Assembly (NCBI GenBank): GCA_029204225.1
Contig: CM055095.1
Span: 39,422,141-39,486,140, forward strand
From: Diphasiastrum complanatum
Lineage: Eukaryota > Streptophyta > Lycopodiopsida > Lycopodiales > Lycopodiaceae
Length of the DNA: 64,000 nucleotides
Reading direction: 5' to 3'
Each line of letters begins with the position of its first letter. Position 1 is the stretch's first letter. The notes beneath the pieces were generated by a model, which saw only the letters and a program-made list of their open reading frames with translations, did not search any database and was not told the origin of the DNA. Of this stretch, positions 11,701 through 23,689 are shown one piece after another. A program made the translations under genes and the position numbers.

Positions 11701-12537
11701 TCAGTCGAGCTCAGATCATGCTTGTTTCTTGAGTGATGCATTCATGATCTTGCCCTTCCATCCTTTGTGTGTGGTTGTGGATAGTAGAGTGGAGTAGATT
11801 TCCTTTCTTGCTTGTGGATTAATGTAGGGATCAACATTCATGTAAACTAAATAGGCTAGATTTGTGATGTAAATCTTGCATATCCTCTTACAATCTAGTT
11901 CTTGATTGTTCTTGGGGGGTCCAAGAATCAAGAAATGTGTGTTTCTTGATTCTTGGACTTCTAAAATGCTGCTAGATTAGTTTCTTGTTTCTTGTATTGT
12001 GGATAATGCAGGTGTAGCTTAGTTTAGTTGGTAAGGATCTGATTCAAACTCGTTTTTGCAGCAAAGTAGAAGTAGAATCATGATTTGTTCACCTGGACTG
12101 CATGTTAATTTTGTGGTTGAATGTTTTGGCATGCATGATTGACTGATTGTGGTCATTTATGCATGTGCTTTCAGTGCAAGAGTGACCAATCTGAGTGTCC
12201 TCTGACATGTAGGACATATACTACATCGTTATTAGTTGCCTTTGCCTGATTTGGGCCTTAAAAGAAACAAGAAAGATAATCTTAAAACAAGTGCCCACAG
12301 TTTTTCCTGACAGGCATAGCACAAACACAACCTGTAAGAACAAGAAGCAGCCAACAGATTCTCTAGAGTAGAAAATATGTGAACATTTGGCCCATTGCCG
12401 CTTGCACCACTCACATTCTGAAACGATCCATGCTGCAACGCTATCCCTGATCAGATTCCTCGCATTATCACGAATATCCACCAGAAAATCTAGAGCCACT
12501 AGCCATACAAGATGGCTATGCCATTACTCAAGGGCCA
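11701..12537. other. LTR-like and unassigned sequence
   Basis: Contains a 52-bp block (11715-11766) that recurs with one mismatch at 15491-15542 inside a different LTR. Otherwise AT-rich, no coding region identified. Short frames on the minus strand at 12221-12499 are not recognisable. Confidence 0.4.
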
Positions 12538-12770
12538 TTGAACAACCAATGTTTCATTTGTGGTGAAACCGGCCATTCATGGTTGATTGTCCAGTCAAGA
12601 CCAAGTACCATGCCAAGTGTCCCGACTGTGTCAGAAAACACAATTTCAAAGATTGTCCAAAGCAATCAAACAAGATCCTACCTGTCCGACATGTCAGTTA
12701 CCGATAGGATCCTTATGACAACACAACCCGAGCACCATAGCAACCAGTAGTTAAACCTGTTGCTCAATCG
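12538..12770 (+). pseudogene. Gag zinc-knuckle remnant
   Basis: The frame NNQCFICGETGHS begins a CX2CX4HX4C knuckle; after a one-base frameshift the other frame supplies VDCPVKTKYHAKCPDC and KHNFKDCPK, a second Cys/His cluster. This is typical of retroelement nucleocapsid or a related CCHC protein. No protease or RT follows, so it is a scrap of an unassigned element. Confidence 0.5.
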
Positions 12771-15010
12771 AGAAGTTCCTTGCGAATTTCTACATTACCA
12801 CGACATTTACCAGATCGATAATCGAACATAGACGTTCTATGAAATGAGTTATTGCAAGACATCGAGGAAACCGATATTCTGTCATCTACTACTATTCCCA
12901 AACAAGAGCACCTTCCCCAGGAAATTGACATTTTCTCTGCACTCCGGCAACCTCAAATCTATATGTCTATCCACTTTCTAATGAGATTTCCAACAATTGT
13001 ATATAACAGAAAAATCTGAGAATAGGAAATCTACAGAGGTTCATTTATTACTCTCATAATCCAAAGGATACTAATGGGAATAGTATCTTTTCCTTCCATG
13101 AATTTCAAGCCATATCTTGCAACATCTGTTGTCCATGATAGTAGATTTAGTATCAACAACCTTGCCTTGTTTTTGACAAGGGCATATCAACATTTTTTTG
13201 ATTACCAGACCAATGGGATATTGAAACTGCCAAGGTGAATTATTGATGTTGATGAATGAAAGTTTTGTTCGCCAAGCGCACTATAGTTCTCATTGTACAG
13301 TTCGTTTATTTCCTTGTTCCTCTTTGTCCCTTTTGTGTGATAGATTCTTGCATGAGAAATAGCTACTTCATGAGAGTCTTCCGTAGAGAATCTCAAAAAC
13401 ACATTTTCATTCATCTATCCATCTTCAGATCACCTTGTATAGAGTTTAGGATCTTCGAGCATACTACACTTTCATAAATCCAAGTCATTTCAAAGTTGAT
13501 TCTTGTCCTTCATGGCGATATTCATCTTCGAGTCAACTACAACAAGATCTAAACAAATTTAGTTAAAATTTGTTCAATCTTTAGTCCAGTCGCATGTTCA
13601 ACGTGTTTCAACTACATGTTCCACCCGATGATCTAACCTTGAGCATGCCGGATACCTGTCACAACATCCCCACCAACAGATTTTTTTTTGGGAGGGGGGT
13701 TCCACTAGAAGCAGTTTCATTGCTAGCAACAACATCAGCAAAATCGACAGCCAAGGTCACAACACCAAAGATGACAAAGACAAGGCTAAGAAGGCAGATG
13801 GGCAATCCAAAGAGACCCAATCAGAAGAACTACCCCAATCATGATGAAGATCCTTCATAAAAAAAAGCACAAGCATTGGGAAATCAGTCTCCTTCTTCAA
13901 CTAGCCTCTTGCCATACATCTGCATCCATCCTCATGCCTATCGCCCACACCATCCATCGTTGTCATCACCACCTCCACCCTTTCTTCCATTTCTCTGTTT
14001 GCCATCATACCAGTGTTCATCTCAAAAATCTCCAATTTTTTCAAATCTTGATAGTTTTGCTGAAGCGGCTAAAAGATCATTGCAAGTGTCTTGTGGAGAC
14101 CAACTACCACCTACATTGGTTGGTCAGCCAAAAAAAGTAGGCGAAGCAGCAAAAAGAAATAAAGAGAAAAGTCGAGAGCTGAGGAGGAAAGGACAAAACC
14201 TAGGCAACAGTTGAGTTAGATCGATCTTGATCAAAAGAAACTCTTTGGAGCAATAATAGTTGAATCCCCTCCTATGAAGCCCGAAGAGATCCAAAAGTAG
14301 TGGATCAAAAGAAAGAGCTGCATAAAAGAAAAATATGAAGACAACCGTGAACCTGCAGAATAAGTGAGCTCCTCACCCAGCAAGTGGTGGTCAAAGCTTG
14401 ACATTGCAAGGGTCCAAGGCTGCAATTGTAGAGCTATCAGTTCTTTCACCCTTCCACCAAGCCTTCATCGTGTTTCCCTACTACCCAACCATCTGTCCAA
14501 ATCTGTTTCTACCACTAATTTGTCGATGAGTCCATTTCCTTGAAGACTGATAACCAAGATTTGTGCAACCTATCAGGAAAGAGCATCGACAAGACTGAAA
14601 ATTCAACTGAGAGAAGAACTGCGGAAATGCCTAGAAGCAAAATGGAGGATACAAACCTCTCAGAAGTTAGTGTCTGCCAAAAAACCAGAGATGAAACCGT
14701 CAATGGCAAATACAAGTGATAAAAAATAAACGAGGAAAGCACTCAGGCATGCAAGTTGTGAAGTTGTTGGAAGCTCTCCAATTTTGAGAATGTCAACCAC
14801 TGCAGCAATAAGACAATCTAGTTACATTGCGACAATTTGCAAAGATAGTTTTTTGTGGTAAAGACCAACAACAATAAGCACTTGGTTATATGCAAGTGAA
14901 CGAGGATCTACGCTTTTCCAAGTGACAATCAAAGATGCCAATGCGGAAGCGGAATGACATCATTCAATATGAGTTGCAGTGGGTCCTGCAACATAGTAGG
15001 GGTGGGATGA
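12771..15010. other. No assignable gene; proline-rich open frames
   Basis: Open frames at 13594-13860 and 13876-14214 on plus are adjacent and could be one decayed protein with a lysine-rich part, a proline/histidine-rich part (HPSLSSPPPPFLPF) and a basic end (AAKRNKEKSRELRRK). I do not recognise it. A purine-rich stretch (AGTAGGGGTGGGATGA, 14995-15010) directly precedes the next LTR. Confidence 0.35.
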
Positions 15011-15871
15011 TGTTGGCTGATTTTGACGAATCTCCAAGATACTCAACCAGAGCTAACCAAGAGCACCTCTTACCTTAGACCGAGGAGGTCTTTGAGAAGA
15101 CGAGACAAACGAAGACTGAGAGCCGAGTATGAGAGCCGAGGAAGACTAGTTAATACTGTCAAGTAGAAACTGTGTAAGCCTCATGGTGAATCCCGAAAGA
15201 TGGAATGACCATGTAGGAACTAGTATTTCTAGGCTAATGTAATAAATGCAAGTAGACCACTCTTAAAGAAAGTAGAGTGAGTCACCTTTTGATGGTGACC
15301 TCTAGTGGAGAGCATTATTCCACTTGTAATTTGTGAAATGTGGAAATGCCACTAGGATGCCACCTAAGGAACTCTCTTGCTTATTTAAGAGACTCCCTCT
15401 TTGAGAAGAGGAGCTTTTTGTGTTATTCATCTACTCCATGTCGAAATGAGAATAGCCTCCACGAGCTTGGTGCATCCATTGAGCTCTTTCATCATGCTTG
15501 TTTCTTGAGTGATGAATTCATGATCTTGCCCTTCCATCCTTTTGAAGAAACAAAATGTTTCTATTGCCAAAGCTTTGCTAGCTTTCAATCTTGAACTTTT
15601 GACAAAAGACGACATGACATGACACAACACGAAATCAGTCATGCTCAGTCGATAAGGATCAGTTGGCCTCGCCATGAGGCAAGTCAATGGGACACGCGTC
15701 CCGCCAATGACAACCTAGATCATGCATGGGTTGCCTGAGTGAACAACTATATGTACAGTGTAATTTCATTTTGAGAAATATAGTTGCTATGTGAGTTTGT
15801 TGTGGAGAGTGTTTTCTGTCTATGTTACTATGTAGCATGATCTATGTTCCTGTTCGAAGCAAATTCTAAGT
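15011..15871 (+). mobile_element. Copia element 2: 5' LTR
   Basis: Starts TGTTGGCTGAT at 15011 and ends just before a primer site. A TATA-like TATTTAAG at 15382-15389 sits about 490 bases before the right end, giving a U3 of about 370 bases. A palindromic GGGACACGCGTCCC lies at 15689-15702. The purine-rich stretch before 15011 is what normally precedes a 3' LTR, so this LTR may have been shared or recombined. Its right edge reads TAAGT rather than CA. No matching 3' LTR was recognised downstream. Confidence 0.5.
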
Positions 15872-15885
15872 TGGTATCATAGCCA
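15872..15885 (+). promoter_or_regulatory. tRNA-iMet-type primer binding site of copia element 2
   Basis: TGGTATCATAGCC matches the plant copia primer site TGGTATCAGAGC except for one base. It follows the LTR directly and points to the gag at 17185. Confidence 0.7.
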
Positions 15886-17184
15886 TATAGGGAGTGTACA
15901 CAGTACAGTGTCGTCGTTGAAGAGAGCTTCGGGAGAAGAGCAGTCTTCTGAGAGTTCGGGGTTTACGACGGGTTGAAGACGGAAAGTGAAGCACTGGTGC
16001 ACGGTTTCTAGTTTATAGAGGCTTGCCAAGCTCATCAGAGGGCTTATTAGCCTATGCATAGCATCAGACAGGAAAAAATTTGGTGGAGAATTGACAATTT
16101 TGAAGCCAGTTGAAAATTGAAACCAGTTTGGGGTTACAGTTTTCTACACATAACTGGTGATTTTTTCGCTGTTTATGCACCGTTTTGGATGTCGTAAGGA
16201 CAAGAAGGAAGCTAATTATATTGTCAACCAACCATGGAGAGATTTTGAGCTTTGTATCATAGATTTGTCTGCAGACAAATAACCTAGCAAATTTGCGGTA
16301 AAAGGTGAAAAAAAGCCACTTTGTCAAGTTGAGCTAAAATCATCATTTCTCCACGGAATTTCATGATTGAAGACTCTGAAGACTTGGAATCAGTAGGGCG
16401 ACCCTGCTCTTGGCCTCAGATCATGTTCAAATTGATTCAAAATTGAGTTTGATTAGGCTGAAAATGGCTAGGGTAGGCGCGGTCGCTGGCCGCAGACAGA
16501 GAGAGAGCATGGCTCGCGCGCGTCCAACCAAGGTGAAGTTGTAGTGGCTCAAGGGAGTTGGTGTCTCCAAGAAAAGAGTTTGGCACACGGGCAGGCTGGT
16601 GACCACATGATAAGCTCCTTTGTAGATCGACGGTGGTGATCTGGAAAAGGGAGCACCATCGGATCAAAACTGATCATTGGATCTCCTTAAATCCACTTGA
16701 ATTTCAATGGAAGGGGCCTGAAGTGCAATTCACATTGCAACTTCATTAAAAAATCTCAAAGTGAAAGTTGAATTGGGTTTCAAGTTCATGAAAGGTGAAG
16801 TTTCTTCACTCTGAAGAAACAGTTCAAAAACTAGAAAAGTCCCTATTTTTGGGTCCTTTGTCCGTTTTGACCCAAACGAAAGGCTATAACCTCCAAACGA
16901 AGGGCACCCAGACTGTACCTACAAGTACGGTACACCAAAACAAAGTGATTTCATTAGAGAAAGTGTCCGGAGTGCACCAAAAGTGATCTCACCATTCCAT
17001 TGGGCACGTACGACGACTGAGTGGATTTCGGAAGGCGACGCCGATTTGGCTTTCAATTTGTTGGAAAAACGGCGAGTGACCTGGTAAGGAAAAAAGTGCA
17101 GGTCATTACTTTCAACTTCTGACATCATAGTTTACCTCGACATACTGCTTTTAGCCTACGGCAGAAGTTTCAAGCAGTTTTGCG
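15886..17184 (+). other. Copia element 2: untranslated leader
   Basis: About 1.3 kb between primer site and gag start without a recognisable protein. That is long for a copia leader (usually tens to a few hundred bases), so an insertion or an unrecognised segment is possible. Confidence 0.45.
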
Positions 17185-18040
17185 ATGACAAACATGGGAG
17201 AGTCCATTTTGAGTGAAAGTAGCAAATTGGACGGGATTTCCAACTATGCAGTGTGGAAATTCAAAATGAAAAAACAAACATATGATAGAGAAAGACGTGT
17301 GGGATGTCATCACAGGTGATGAGAGAAGGCCGCCAAATGAAGGAGACATCAAAGTATTCGACAAGAAGATGAAGAAAGCTTTGACTTCATTAACTTGTCA
17401 GTGAAGGATCACATCATTACCCACATTTGTGATGCTGTTACACCCAGACAGGCATGGGATGTGCTAAAGGAGCAGTTCGAGATGTCAAATCCGTTGAGAA
17501 TCATGTTTTTGAAGTCAAAATTGAATAGTGCAAGCATGGAGCAAGGAGAGCACATTCAAACTTAAATGACCAGAATTAAGACAATGAGAGATGAATTGCA
17601 TTCTATTGTTGAGCGCATACGTGATGTGGAGCTGGTGCACAATGCATTGTGTGGCATTACAGAATCCTATCAGATGTTTGTGAGCAGAATAGCATCAAGA
17701 GAAAGATTGCCAACCTTTGACGAGCTCATAGGAATCTTGATGCAGGAAGAAATGGTGAAAGCTAGATGTCAAAATACTGACGATCAGGCACTTGCGACAC
17801 GCCAAAAACAAGACAAGGACAAGGGCAAGAAGAAGTCTAAACAACAATTTTCCAAGACTCAGGAGGATGAGGGATCTTCCAATAAGACAAAGAAAAAAGG
17901 CAAGTGCTTCCATTGCGGTAAAAAGGGCCATTGGAAGAGTGAATGTCAGAAATTCCTGGCGGAACAAGGCAAGGGAAAACCAAAGCAAGCGGTAACCTTG
18001 TCGATGAGGGTGAGATTAAAGACTCTAGCATCTTCATATC
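17185..18040 (+). pseudogene. Copia element 2: gag with zinc knuckle
   Basis: Start chosen at the ATG of MTNMGESILSE (17185). SNYAVWKFKMKKQ is the conserved 'xxYxxWxxxM' gag block. Frameshifts follow within 100 bases and again near 17390, then a stop at 17563-17565. From 17566 the frame is open: MTRIKTMRDEL, VHNALCGITESYQMF, RLPTFDELIGILMQEE, a Lys-rich stretch and the nucleocapsid knuckle CFHCGKKGHWKSEC at about 17905-17946. The knuckle is complete. Confidence 0.85.
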
Positions 18041-18400
18041 TGCATTGTCATCTAATCAAGATGATCAAGCATGGTATATTGACTCAGGAGCCACGAGACA
18101 CATGACAGGTAACAAGGATTGGTTCAGTAGCTTGAAAGTGTTGGATAATGGAACGTCCATTTCACAAGCAAATGGTGATGTGTGCAAAATCAAGAAGATA
18201 GGCACCGTTTCCATCCAACTACCTGATGACAAAAGCAGGACGATCAGGCAGGTACTTTACATACCAGATTTGAAGAAAAATCTTCTTTCTGTTGGAGTCA
18301 TTACTGATCAAAACTTGAAAGTAGAATTTGCCCATGATCATTGCTTTGTGAAGGATGTGAACCAAAAGTCAAAGTTATTGCGGATGGAGTAAGGGAGCCC
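18041..18400 (+). pseudogene. Copia element 2: protease
   Basis: The frame WYIDSGATRHMTGNKDWF (about 18072-18125) holds an intact D-S-G-A active site. IPDLKKNLLSVGVITDQ marks the end of the domain. The reading frame overlaps gag in +1 relation and shifts again at about 18365 into the integrase frame, so polyprotein synthesis is broken. Protease itself looks complete. Confidence 0.85.
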
Positions 18401-19297
18401 AATACTAAATTGTACAGGTTGAATGCTACAATCAAGGGGCAACATGGACTCGTATCGTTAATTTCATTGCAAATTGAGTTGTGGCATAATAGGCTTGGTC
18501 ACTTGAACTTAGGAAGCCTCAGTTTGATGAGAAAATTGGAGATGGTAACAGGATTGCCTACCATAGAAGACCACTTGAAATCGATGTGTGAATCATGTGT
18601 ATATGGGAAGCAACATCGCGAGAAGTTCAATAAAGGTGGTGCTGCAAGAGCAAAGAACATCCTGGATTTGATCCACACAGATTTATGCGGGCCTATGAGG
18701 ACCATGTCCTTAGGTAAAGCCTTCTATTTCATGACCTTTATTGATGATATGTCACGTAAGATGTGGATCTACTTCTTGAAGAAGAAATCAGATGCATTTG
18801 ACAATTTCAAGAGCTTCAAAGCATTGGTCAAAAATCAGACAGGTAGGAAGATCAAAGTCATAAGATCAGATAGTGGAGGTGAGTACAAGTCTAATGACTT
18901 CAATGATCTTTGTGATCAATGTGAGATCAAAAGACGGTTTATGCAAGCTTATGCTCCTGCTCTCAATGGTGTAGCTAAGCGCAAGAATCGTACGATTGTG
19001 AAAAGTGCCAGATCTATGCTAGATGAGATGAAACTACCAAAAAAATTTTGGTCAGAAGCATGCAGTACGGCAATCTATCTTCAAAATAGAAGTCCTACCA
19101 TTGCCATACCAAAGATAACACCTGAGGAGGCATTCACGAAGAAGAAGCCAAAGGTGAATCACTTGCGAATCTTTGGATGTATGGCCTTTGTACACATTCC
19201 TAAGGAAGAGAGACGTAAACTTGATGTGAAAGCTATCTGTGATGTTATCTTTGATAAAAAAAAAAAAAGTATGAAGACGAGGATGCTGAGAAGATAG
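18341..19297 (+). pseudogene. Copia element 2: integrase, catalytic Glu replaced
   Basis: A single open frame of 318 codons. LWHNRLGHLNLGSLSLM and CESCVYGKQH form the His-His-Cys-Cys domain. LIHTDLCGPM, FMTFIDDMSRK and RSDSGGEYKS give the two catalytic Asp. The third residue is lost: the block reads NGVAKRKNRT, not NGVAERKN. After it come FWSEACSTAIYLQNRSP and LRIFGCMAFVHIPKEERRKLD. The frame ends in an A-rich slip (A tract at 19258-19268). A linker follows at 19324-19518 (WRGRDKPFGARRIEFAGDK), after which the element stops: no RT or RNase H is present. Confidence 0.88.
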
Positions 19298-19519
19298 ACA
19301 CATCCAGTGGGAAAGATGGTATAGTGAGGATACCTCCTGGTGATGATCCATTTATTGACTTTCCAAGTGATAAACATGAGGATACATCTCAAGATACTAC
19401 TACTCAACCTCAAGAAGCAGGTTGGAGAGGTAGAGATAAACCTTTTGGTGCAAGAAGGATTGAATTTGCAGGTGACAAATGCAAGTACCGATATGATATC
19501 AGATTAGTAGAGCTCTGAT

Positions 19520-19860
19520 AGAAACAAATGCTCAGATACCATGTCAGAAATCAATGGAAACGTGGTGTGCAGCGGAAGTGGTGAGTAGGTGGTGCATGGG
19601 GATCGGAAGTGCGACAGCTACCAGCAATAGAATGTTCAAGATGCATCTGGAAAAATATGCGCAATAGAACAATATAGTAGTGGAACGATGCACTCTGATT
19701 GATAGAAACGAAAACTAAGTACAATGCTTGAAGCTGGGCGCAAAACAGTAGGTGCACATACCAAGCTTTAGCTGAAAATCGTTGATAGCTAGATAATGAG
19801 AAATCCAACTAACTAGTTCTACATAAGCCTACATAGTCACTGAACTTTGTTGCAAAATAT
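19520..19860 (-). mobile_element. LTR end of another copia element, opposite orientation
   Basis: At 19529-19540 the plus strand reads GCTCAGATACCATG; reversed this is a primer site (TGGTATCTGAGC) preceded by an LTR ending TTTCTGACA. So a minus-strand LTR lies to the right of 19540. Its internal region would lie to the left but is replaced by element 2, meaning two broken elements abut here. The LTR start is not defined. Confidence 0.4.
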
Positions 19861-19984
19861 TACCTGTACATTGTTACCCAAGATGCCTTTCAGATGAACT
19901 GTGCATTAAAGTCCTAATAAAATCTACTTACAATTCCACAGAAGGTCGTCGTTATTTAACAGTAAATGGATCAGATTTTCTAGT

Positions 19985-20110
19985 CAAAAAATTAACTAAG
20001 GGTCGGATTTATACATAGGGTCGAATTCAACTAAGGGTCAAATTTATACACATGGTCAGATTTATATAAAGAGTCGGATTTATACAAAGGGTCGAATTTA
20101 TTAGACCCGA
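19985..20110 (+). repeat. Short tandem array of a GGGTCGGATTTATACA word
   Basis: Six imperfect copies of about 16-20 bases follow one another (GGGTCGGATTTATAC, GGGTCGAATTCAACT, GGGTCAAATTTATAC and so on). A second, shorter duplication of CTGATCCAATCCAGGGT lies next to it at about 20110-20175. The array sits in LTR-like noncoding DNA. Confidence 0.8.
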
Positions 20111-20394
20111 TCTGATCCAATCCAGGGTCGAAGACGTCCGGATTTATCTAATCTGATCTGATCCAATCCAGGGTAAAAAAAATTAGAACCAATTCGACCT
20201 GATCCAGAGTTGAAAAAGCTCTCTTTGACAAGAATGACATTGGGTCATAAAATAGTCTTTGGTCGGAAAAATTCGATCCTGAATTTTTCAATCCTTCGCT
20301 AAAATTTCGAGTCTTCATATTTTTGTGCACTTTTTCCGAATAAGTATGAACAGGTTTCAGGATGCTCATTACCTAATGGAATTGGGCTTGAGCA

Positions 20395-20800
20395 TGAATT
20401 CCAACAAGAAGATCAAAGTCCTACACACAGATGGAGGAGAGAGTTCATCTCAAATGCCATGAACTTTCTAGGTGAATTTGGGATCGAGAGACAATATTCT
20501 TCGAGCTACACTCCCTAGTAGAACAGAGTAGTCTAAAGAAAGAATAGGATTCTTGTCGAGTCAACAAGATCCATGATTGCTAATCTTCCAAACAAGTTCT
20601 GGGTAGAAGCAATCGCAATAGCCTGTTACTTTCATAATCAAGGCCGTCAACAACAAAACCCCTGAGGATGTTTGGTCAAGTACAAAACCATCCATAGATC
20701 ATCCACGAATTTTTGGATGTGTATGCTCTGCTCAAATTTCATTAGAATTAAGGAAGAAATGTCATGTGCCAACTCCCAAACTAATAGCAATAACAATGAA
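20395..20800 (+). pseudogene. Copia integrase scrap
   Basis: Shifting frames give KKIKVLHTDGGE (the second Asp block, normally RSDNGGE), then pieces of the FWVEA region and finally KAVNNKTPEDVW and PRIFGCVCSAQISLELRKKC (about 20640-20755), the conserved stretch after the core. Several stops and frameshifts. There is no gag, RT or LTR directly attached. Confidence 0.65.
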
Positions 20801-21209
20801 GTAAAGCTAATAGCAAGAAGAGAACAAGACAATCATGATAGCATATCAATAGAAAGCTAGAAACAATGAGATCTCAATGGAATCACATTAGTAATGGAAA
20901 TTAAGAGTACAAGCTATGAATGTGAGCATTGATTCATGTGGATAGGGCACATGAGACCTAGCAAAGGGAATCCCTATGGCTCATATTCACAAGGAGAATG
21001 CAATAAGCTCTCACTTGCAAATGAGCCAAAAGATTCAAAAATTGATGTCTCTTGCCTAGTTATAGACAATGCTCTTACTTAACTAAACATAACTATCTTG
21101 AAGGATAGTTAGCCCTTGTATTATTTAGCCTACATTGGGCCCTTAGTGGCCTATTATCCTTATTAATTACTTTGAAGGGCCTAAAGAGGGAACCGCCTTG
21201 TTCTTAAGG
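20801..21209. other. No recognisable gene
   Basis: Possibly LTR sequence of the neighbouring minus-strand element, since the ORF chain to the right points this way. No TG/CA boundary could be fixed. Confidence 0.35.
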
Positions 21210-22839
21210 CTAATAGCTCCTTTTGGGCCTACAAAGCTTAGGGTCGTCCAAAAAATTTATTGCCTCGTTATAGATCCAAATTAGGTGTCGAATTGGATCC
21301 ATTTTGCTAGCTTTAGACTGTAATCCTTGTTCCCATGAAGGAAAAATGATGGTCAAAGAAGAGGCTGATGAAGCACCATATTGCTTGTTGGCAACCAATC
21401 TGTATGGAATGGACAGAGTTTATCACCACAATATCCTCTTTTGTCTACTTCCTCGACATCATACCAACTCGGTTGCTTAACCAATTCCCTTGGATTCTTG
21501 GTTTTGTCTTGCATCAGGGTCTTCTGTCGTAACTTCCAATCCATGTTGTTTGACCAATAAAATTATATAATTGTCATAAACAATGGTAGTCATGAATTGT
21601 TGTTTGTATATAAATGCTCCATATGAAGTAGTCGGCATGAATATTGACACTCTGTCATACGCACTCTGTTGTACAATGAAGCATATCTGGGCATACTATT
21701 GACCAAAATACATTTTTTCAAATTTGGTCAATACCTCATTCATATGTGGTTGTGAATATTTGACCTGATTGACCTCAAAAAAAGACTCTCGTCTTGAGAT
21801 ATAAAATTTGCAGTCGTCCATATAAATCATTGAAGCATCAATCCCAAATAGTGACAATACCTTCCAAAGTTGAACCAAGGATTTGATGTTTCGATTGTTC
21901 CAAATAACCATTGATGGACAATCATTGTTGATATTACTCAATTGAGGATTGATCACATTAGAGTCCACTGAGCAATGTAAACCTCTCCAAAGAAACTAAT
22001 TTAGATTGATGGCATATTTTAAAGTCAGTTTCCAATAGAGTTTTAATTGATTGAGAGAACATTCCCAATTATTATTCACGTCCATACATTTTGGATAAGC
22101 GTGTGAATTAGATATTGGCAATTGAGTTCTAGAGAATCCATAGGGATCTCCAACAAAAGCCACTTTAAGCTCTTGTAAAATGGATTCATGAGGCGTTGAA
22201 CAATAATCCAAAGTATTGATACAAGTAGGATTTCCATGGATTAATGAAATCTCTTTATTTCTACCAATATCCATGCTGAATACCTCATACTCCATTAGAT
22301 CATTGTCAAAAATAAAAATATTCTTGAAAGCTTCCAAATCGAATTGAATTGGTTTGCATATCGGATCCTTTAAATAGCCACTCAATTCCAAGCCATGGAA
22401 TATCGATGTCATATAGTCCTCATTCTGAAATTTTGGTGAATGCCTTCATCAACTTTCTTTGAGCATAGCAATATTCTCAATTTGATGATCCATAGTTGCT
22501 TGTTCATTGACCAGATTAAGGCATTGATGTAGGTCAAGTTTTGGACTTTGATGATTCAAATGAAACTCGAAAGGATGTTCAATTATCTTCACATCCTGAA
22601 TTTTGATTTTTGTCTGAATCCTGATTTTCACCATCTATTGTTGCAACTTGATCCAAATCTTGGATTGGACTTTTGTTGTCTGCAACTGTATCTAGATATG
22701 GGACTTGACTTTCGTTGTCACTTTGCTCATCTGACTCATTATCGTCGCTTTGCTCAACTGCTTTGTCATTGGCATTTTGCTCATCAGACTCATTGCTGGG
22801 ATCATCTTCATCTTCAAAAGTTTCTTCCCTATCATGCAC
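21210..22839 (-). pseudogene. Unrecognised protein, broken ORF chain with acidic N-terminus
   Basis: On the minus strand, successive open frames run 22839-22579, 22634-22449, 22412-21996, 21968-21696, 21544-21353 and 21398-21210, almost end to end. The first is strikingly acidic (REETFEDEDDPSNESDEQ, then repeats of SDEQ/NESDEQSD). Later parts include IFHGLELSGYLKDP, YEVFSMDIGRNKEISLIHG, MIYMDDCKFYISRRES and DKTKNPRELVKQPSW. Together this would be a protein of about 520 residues broken by stops and frameshifts. No domain is recognised; a retroelement polyprotein or a captured gene are both possible. Confidence 0.4.
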
Positions 22840-23325
22840 ATGCGATTGTTGAGATCCACTATTCTGTTGTTAATTTGGTGTATCAAATTGCATTCAATCA
22901 TTGTTCTGATCCTATTGCCTAATAGAGCTTGTCGTTAGCTTCTCATACTGAGTTTGTGTGATTTGGATCAATATTGAGGAAGTTATGATCAAATTAGTGG
23001 AGATGGGTTAGAATTGCCAAAAATTTGAAATTTTTTTGTTATTTTTTCCAAGTGAGAGAGAAGCACTTCAAAGTTTCAACTCTGAAGCTTTATTTCTTTT
23101 GTAAATCTTTTTTTGATTCTTCATTTTGAAGATCTAACAAAAAAAAAACCTAACCCTACCTTTCCCAGCCCTAATTCCCTCGTGACCTAAACATGCACCC
23201 TAACCTAACCTAATCCTAAGGCCATTCTATACCTCTCTCTCTACACTCGGCTACCTCTTCTCTCTCTCTACACTCGGTTACCTCCCCTCTCTCTCTACAC
23301 TCGGCTACATCCTCTCTCTCTCACA
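22840..23325 (+). mobile_element. LTR end with triplicated CT-rich repeat
   Basis: The right edge is CA directly before a primer site at 23326. Within it, three copies of a CTCTCTCTACACTCGGCTAC-type unit (about 28 bases) lie at about 23234-23320. Upstream are telomere-like CCTAACC words (23150-23215), probably chance. The LTR start is not visible. Confidence 0.45.
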
Positions 23326-23337
23326 TGGTATCAGAGA
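23326..23337 (+). promoter_or_regulatory. Copia primer binding site
   Basis: TGGTATCAGAGA matches the plant copia primer site in 11 of 12 positions and follows an LTR ending in CA. No gag follows; the next coding scrap is in the opposite direction, so this element is truncated. Confidence 0.65.
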
Positions 23338-23689
23338 GCTCAGCTCTCTAATCCTGTAGATTTACAACACTTCCTTCTTGTCTAGGTTTCAAATAGTCGT
23401 CTAAATTGTTGAAAACACAAACATCCTTATGATTTGTTCTTGTTGAACATGACAATGGTTCGTTGGAAAAAATTGTTGATAAATGTAATGAAATATATTG
23501 ATCCTTCGAGGTCATAGTGAATCAGATATAAAATGCCTTTAGTTTGGCCTTTGGAAAGTCTTGACCTTGCATGCTTGCCAATAATACTAGTGTCACAAGT
23601 CTGTTTTGGTGATGACTTCTTGATGTCTAAACTTTCGACAAGATTGTTAGAGCCTATAAGAAATGGATCTCATTTGAATATGTCATAGG

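Noticed and set aside
12008-12058. Possible tRNA or SINE head (TAGCTTAGTTTAGTTGG ... GATTCAAACTC)
   Set aside because: Box-like words lie only about 9 bases apart and no cloverleaf can be folded, so it is too weak to annotate.
13594-14214. Proline-rich open frames as a host gene
   Set aside because: Low complexity, no domain, no splice-site or promoter support; kept only as a note.
23150-23215. CCTAACC words resembling telomere repeats
   Set aside because: Plant telomere repeat is CCCTAAA; these are few, irregular and inside an LTR-like region.
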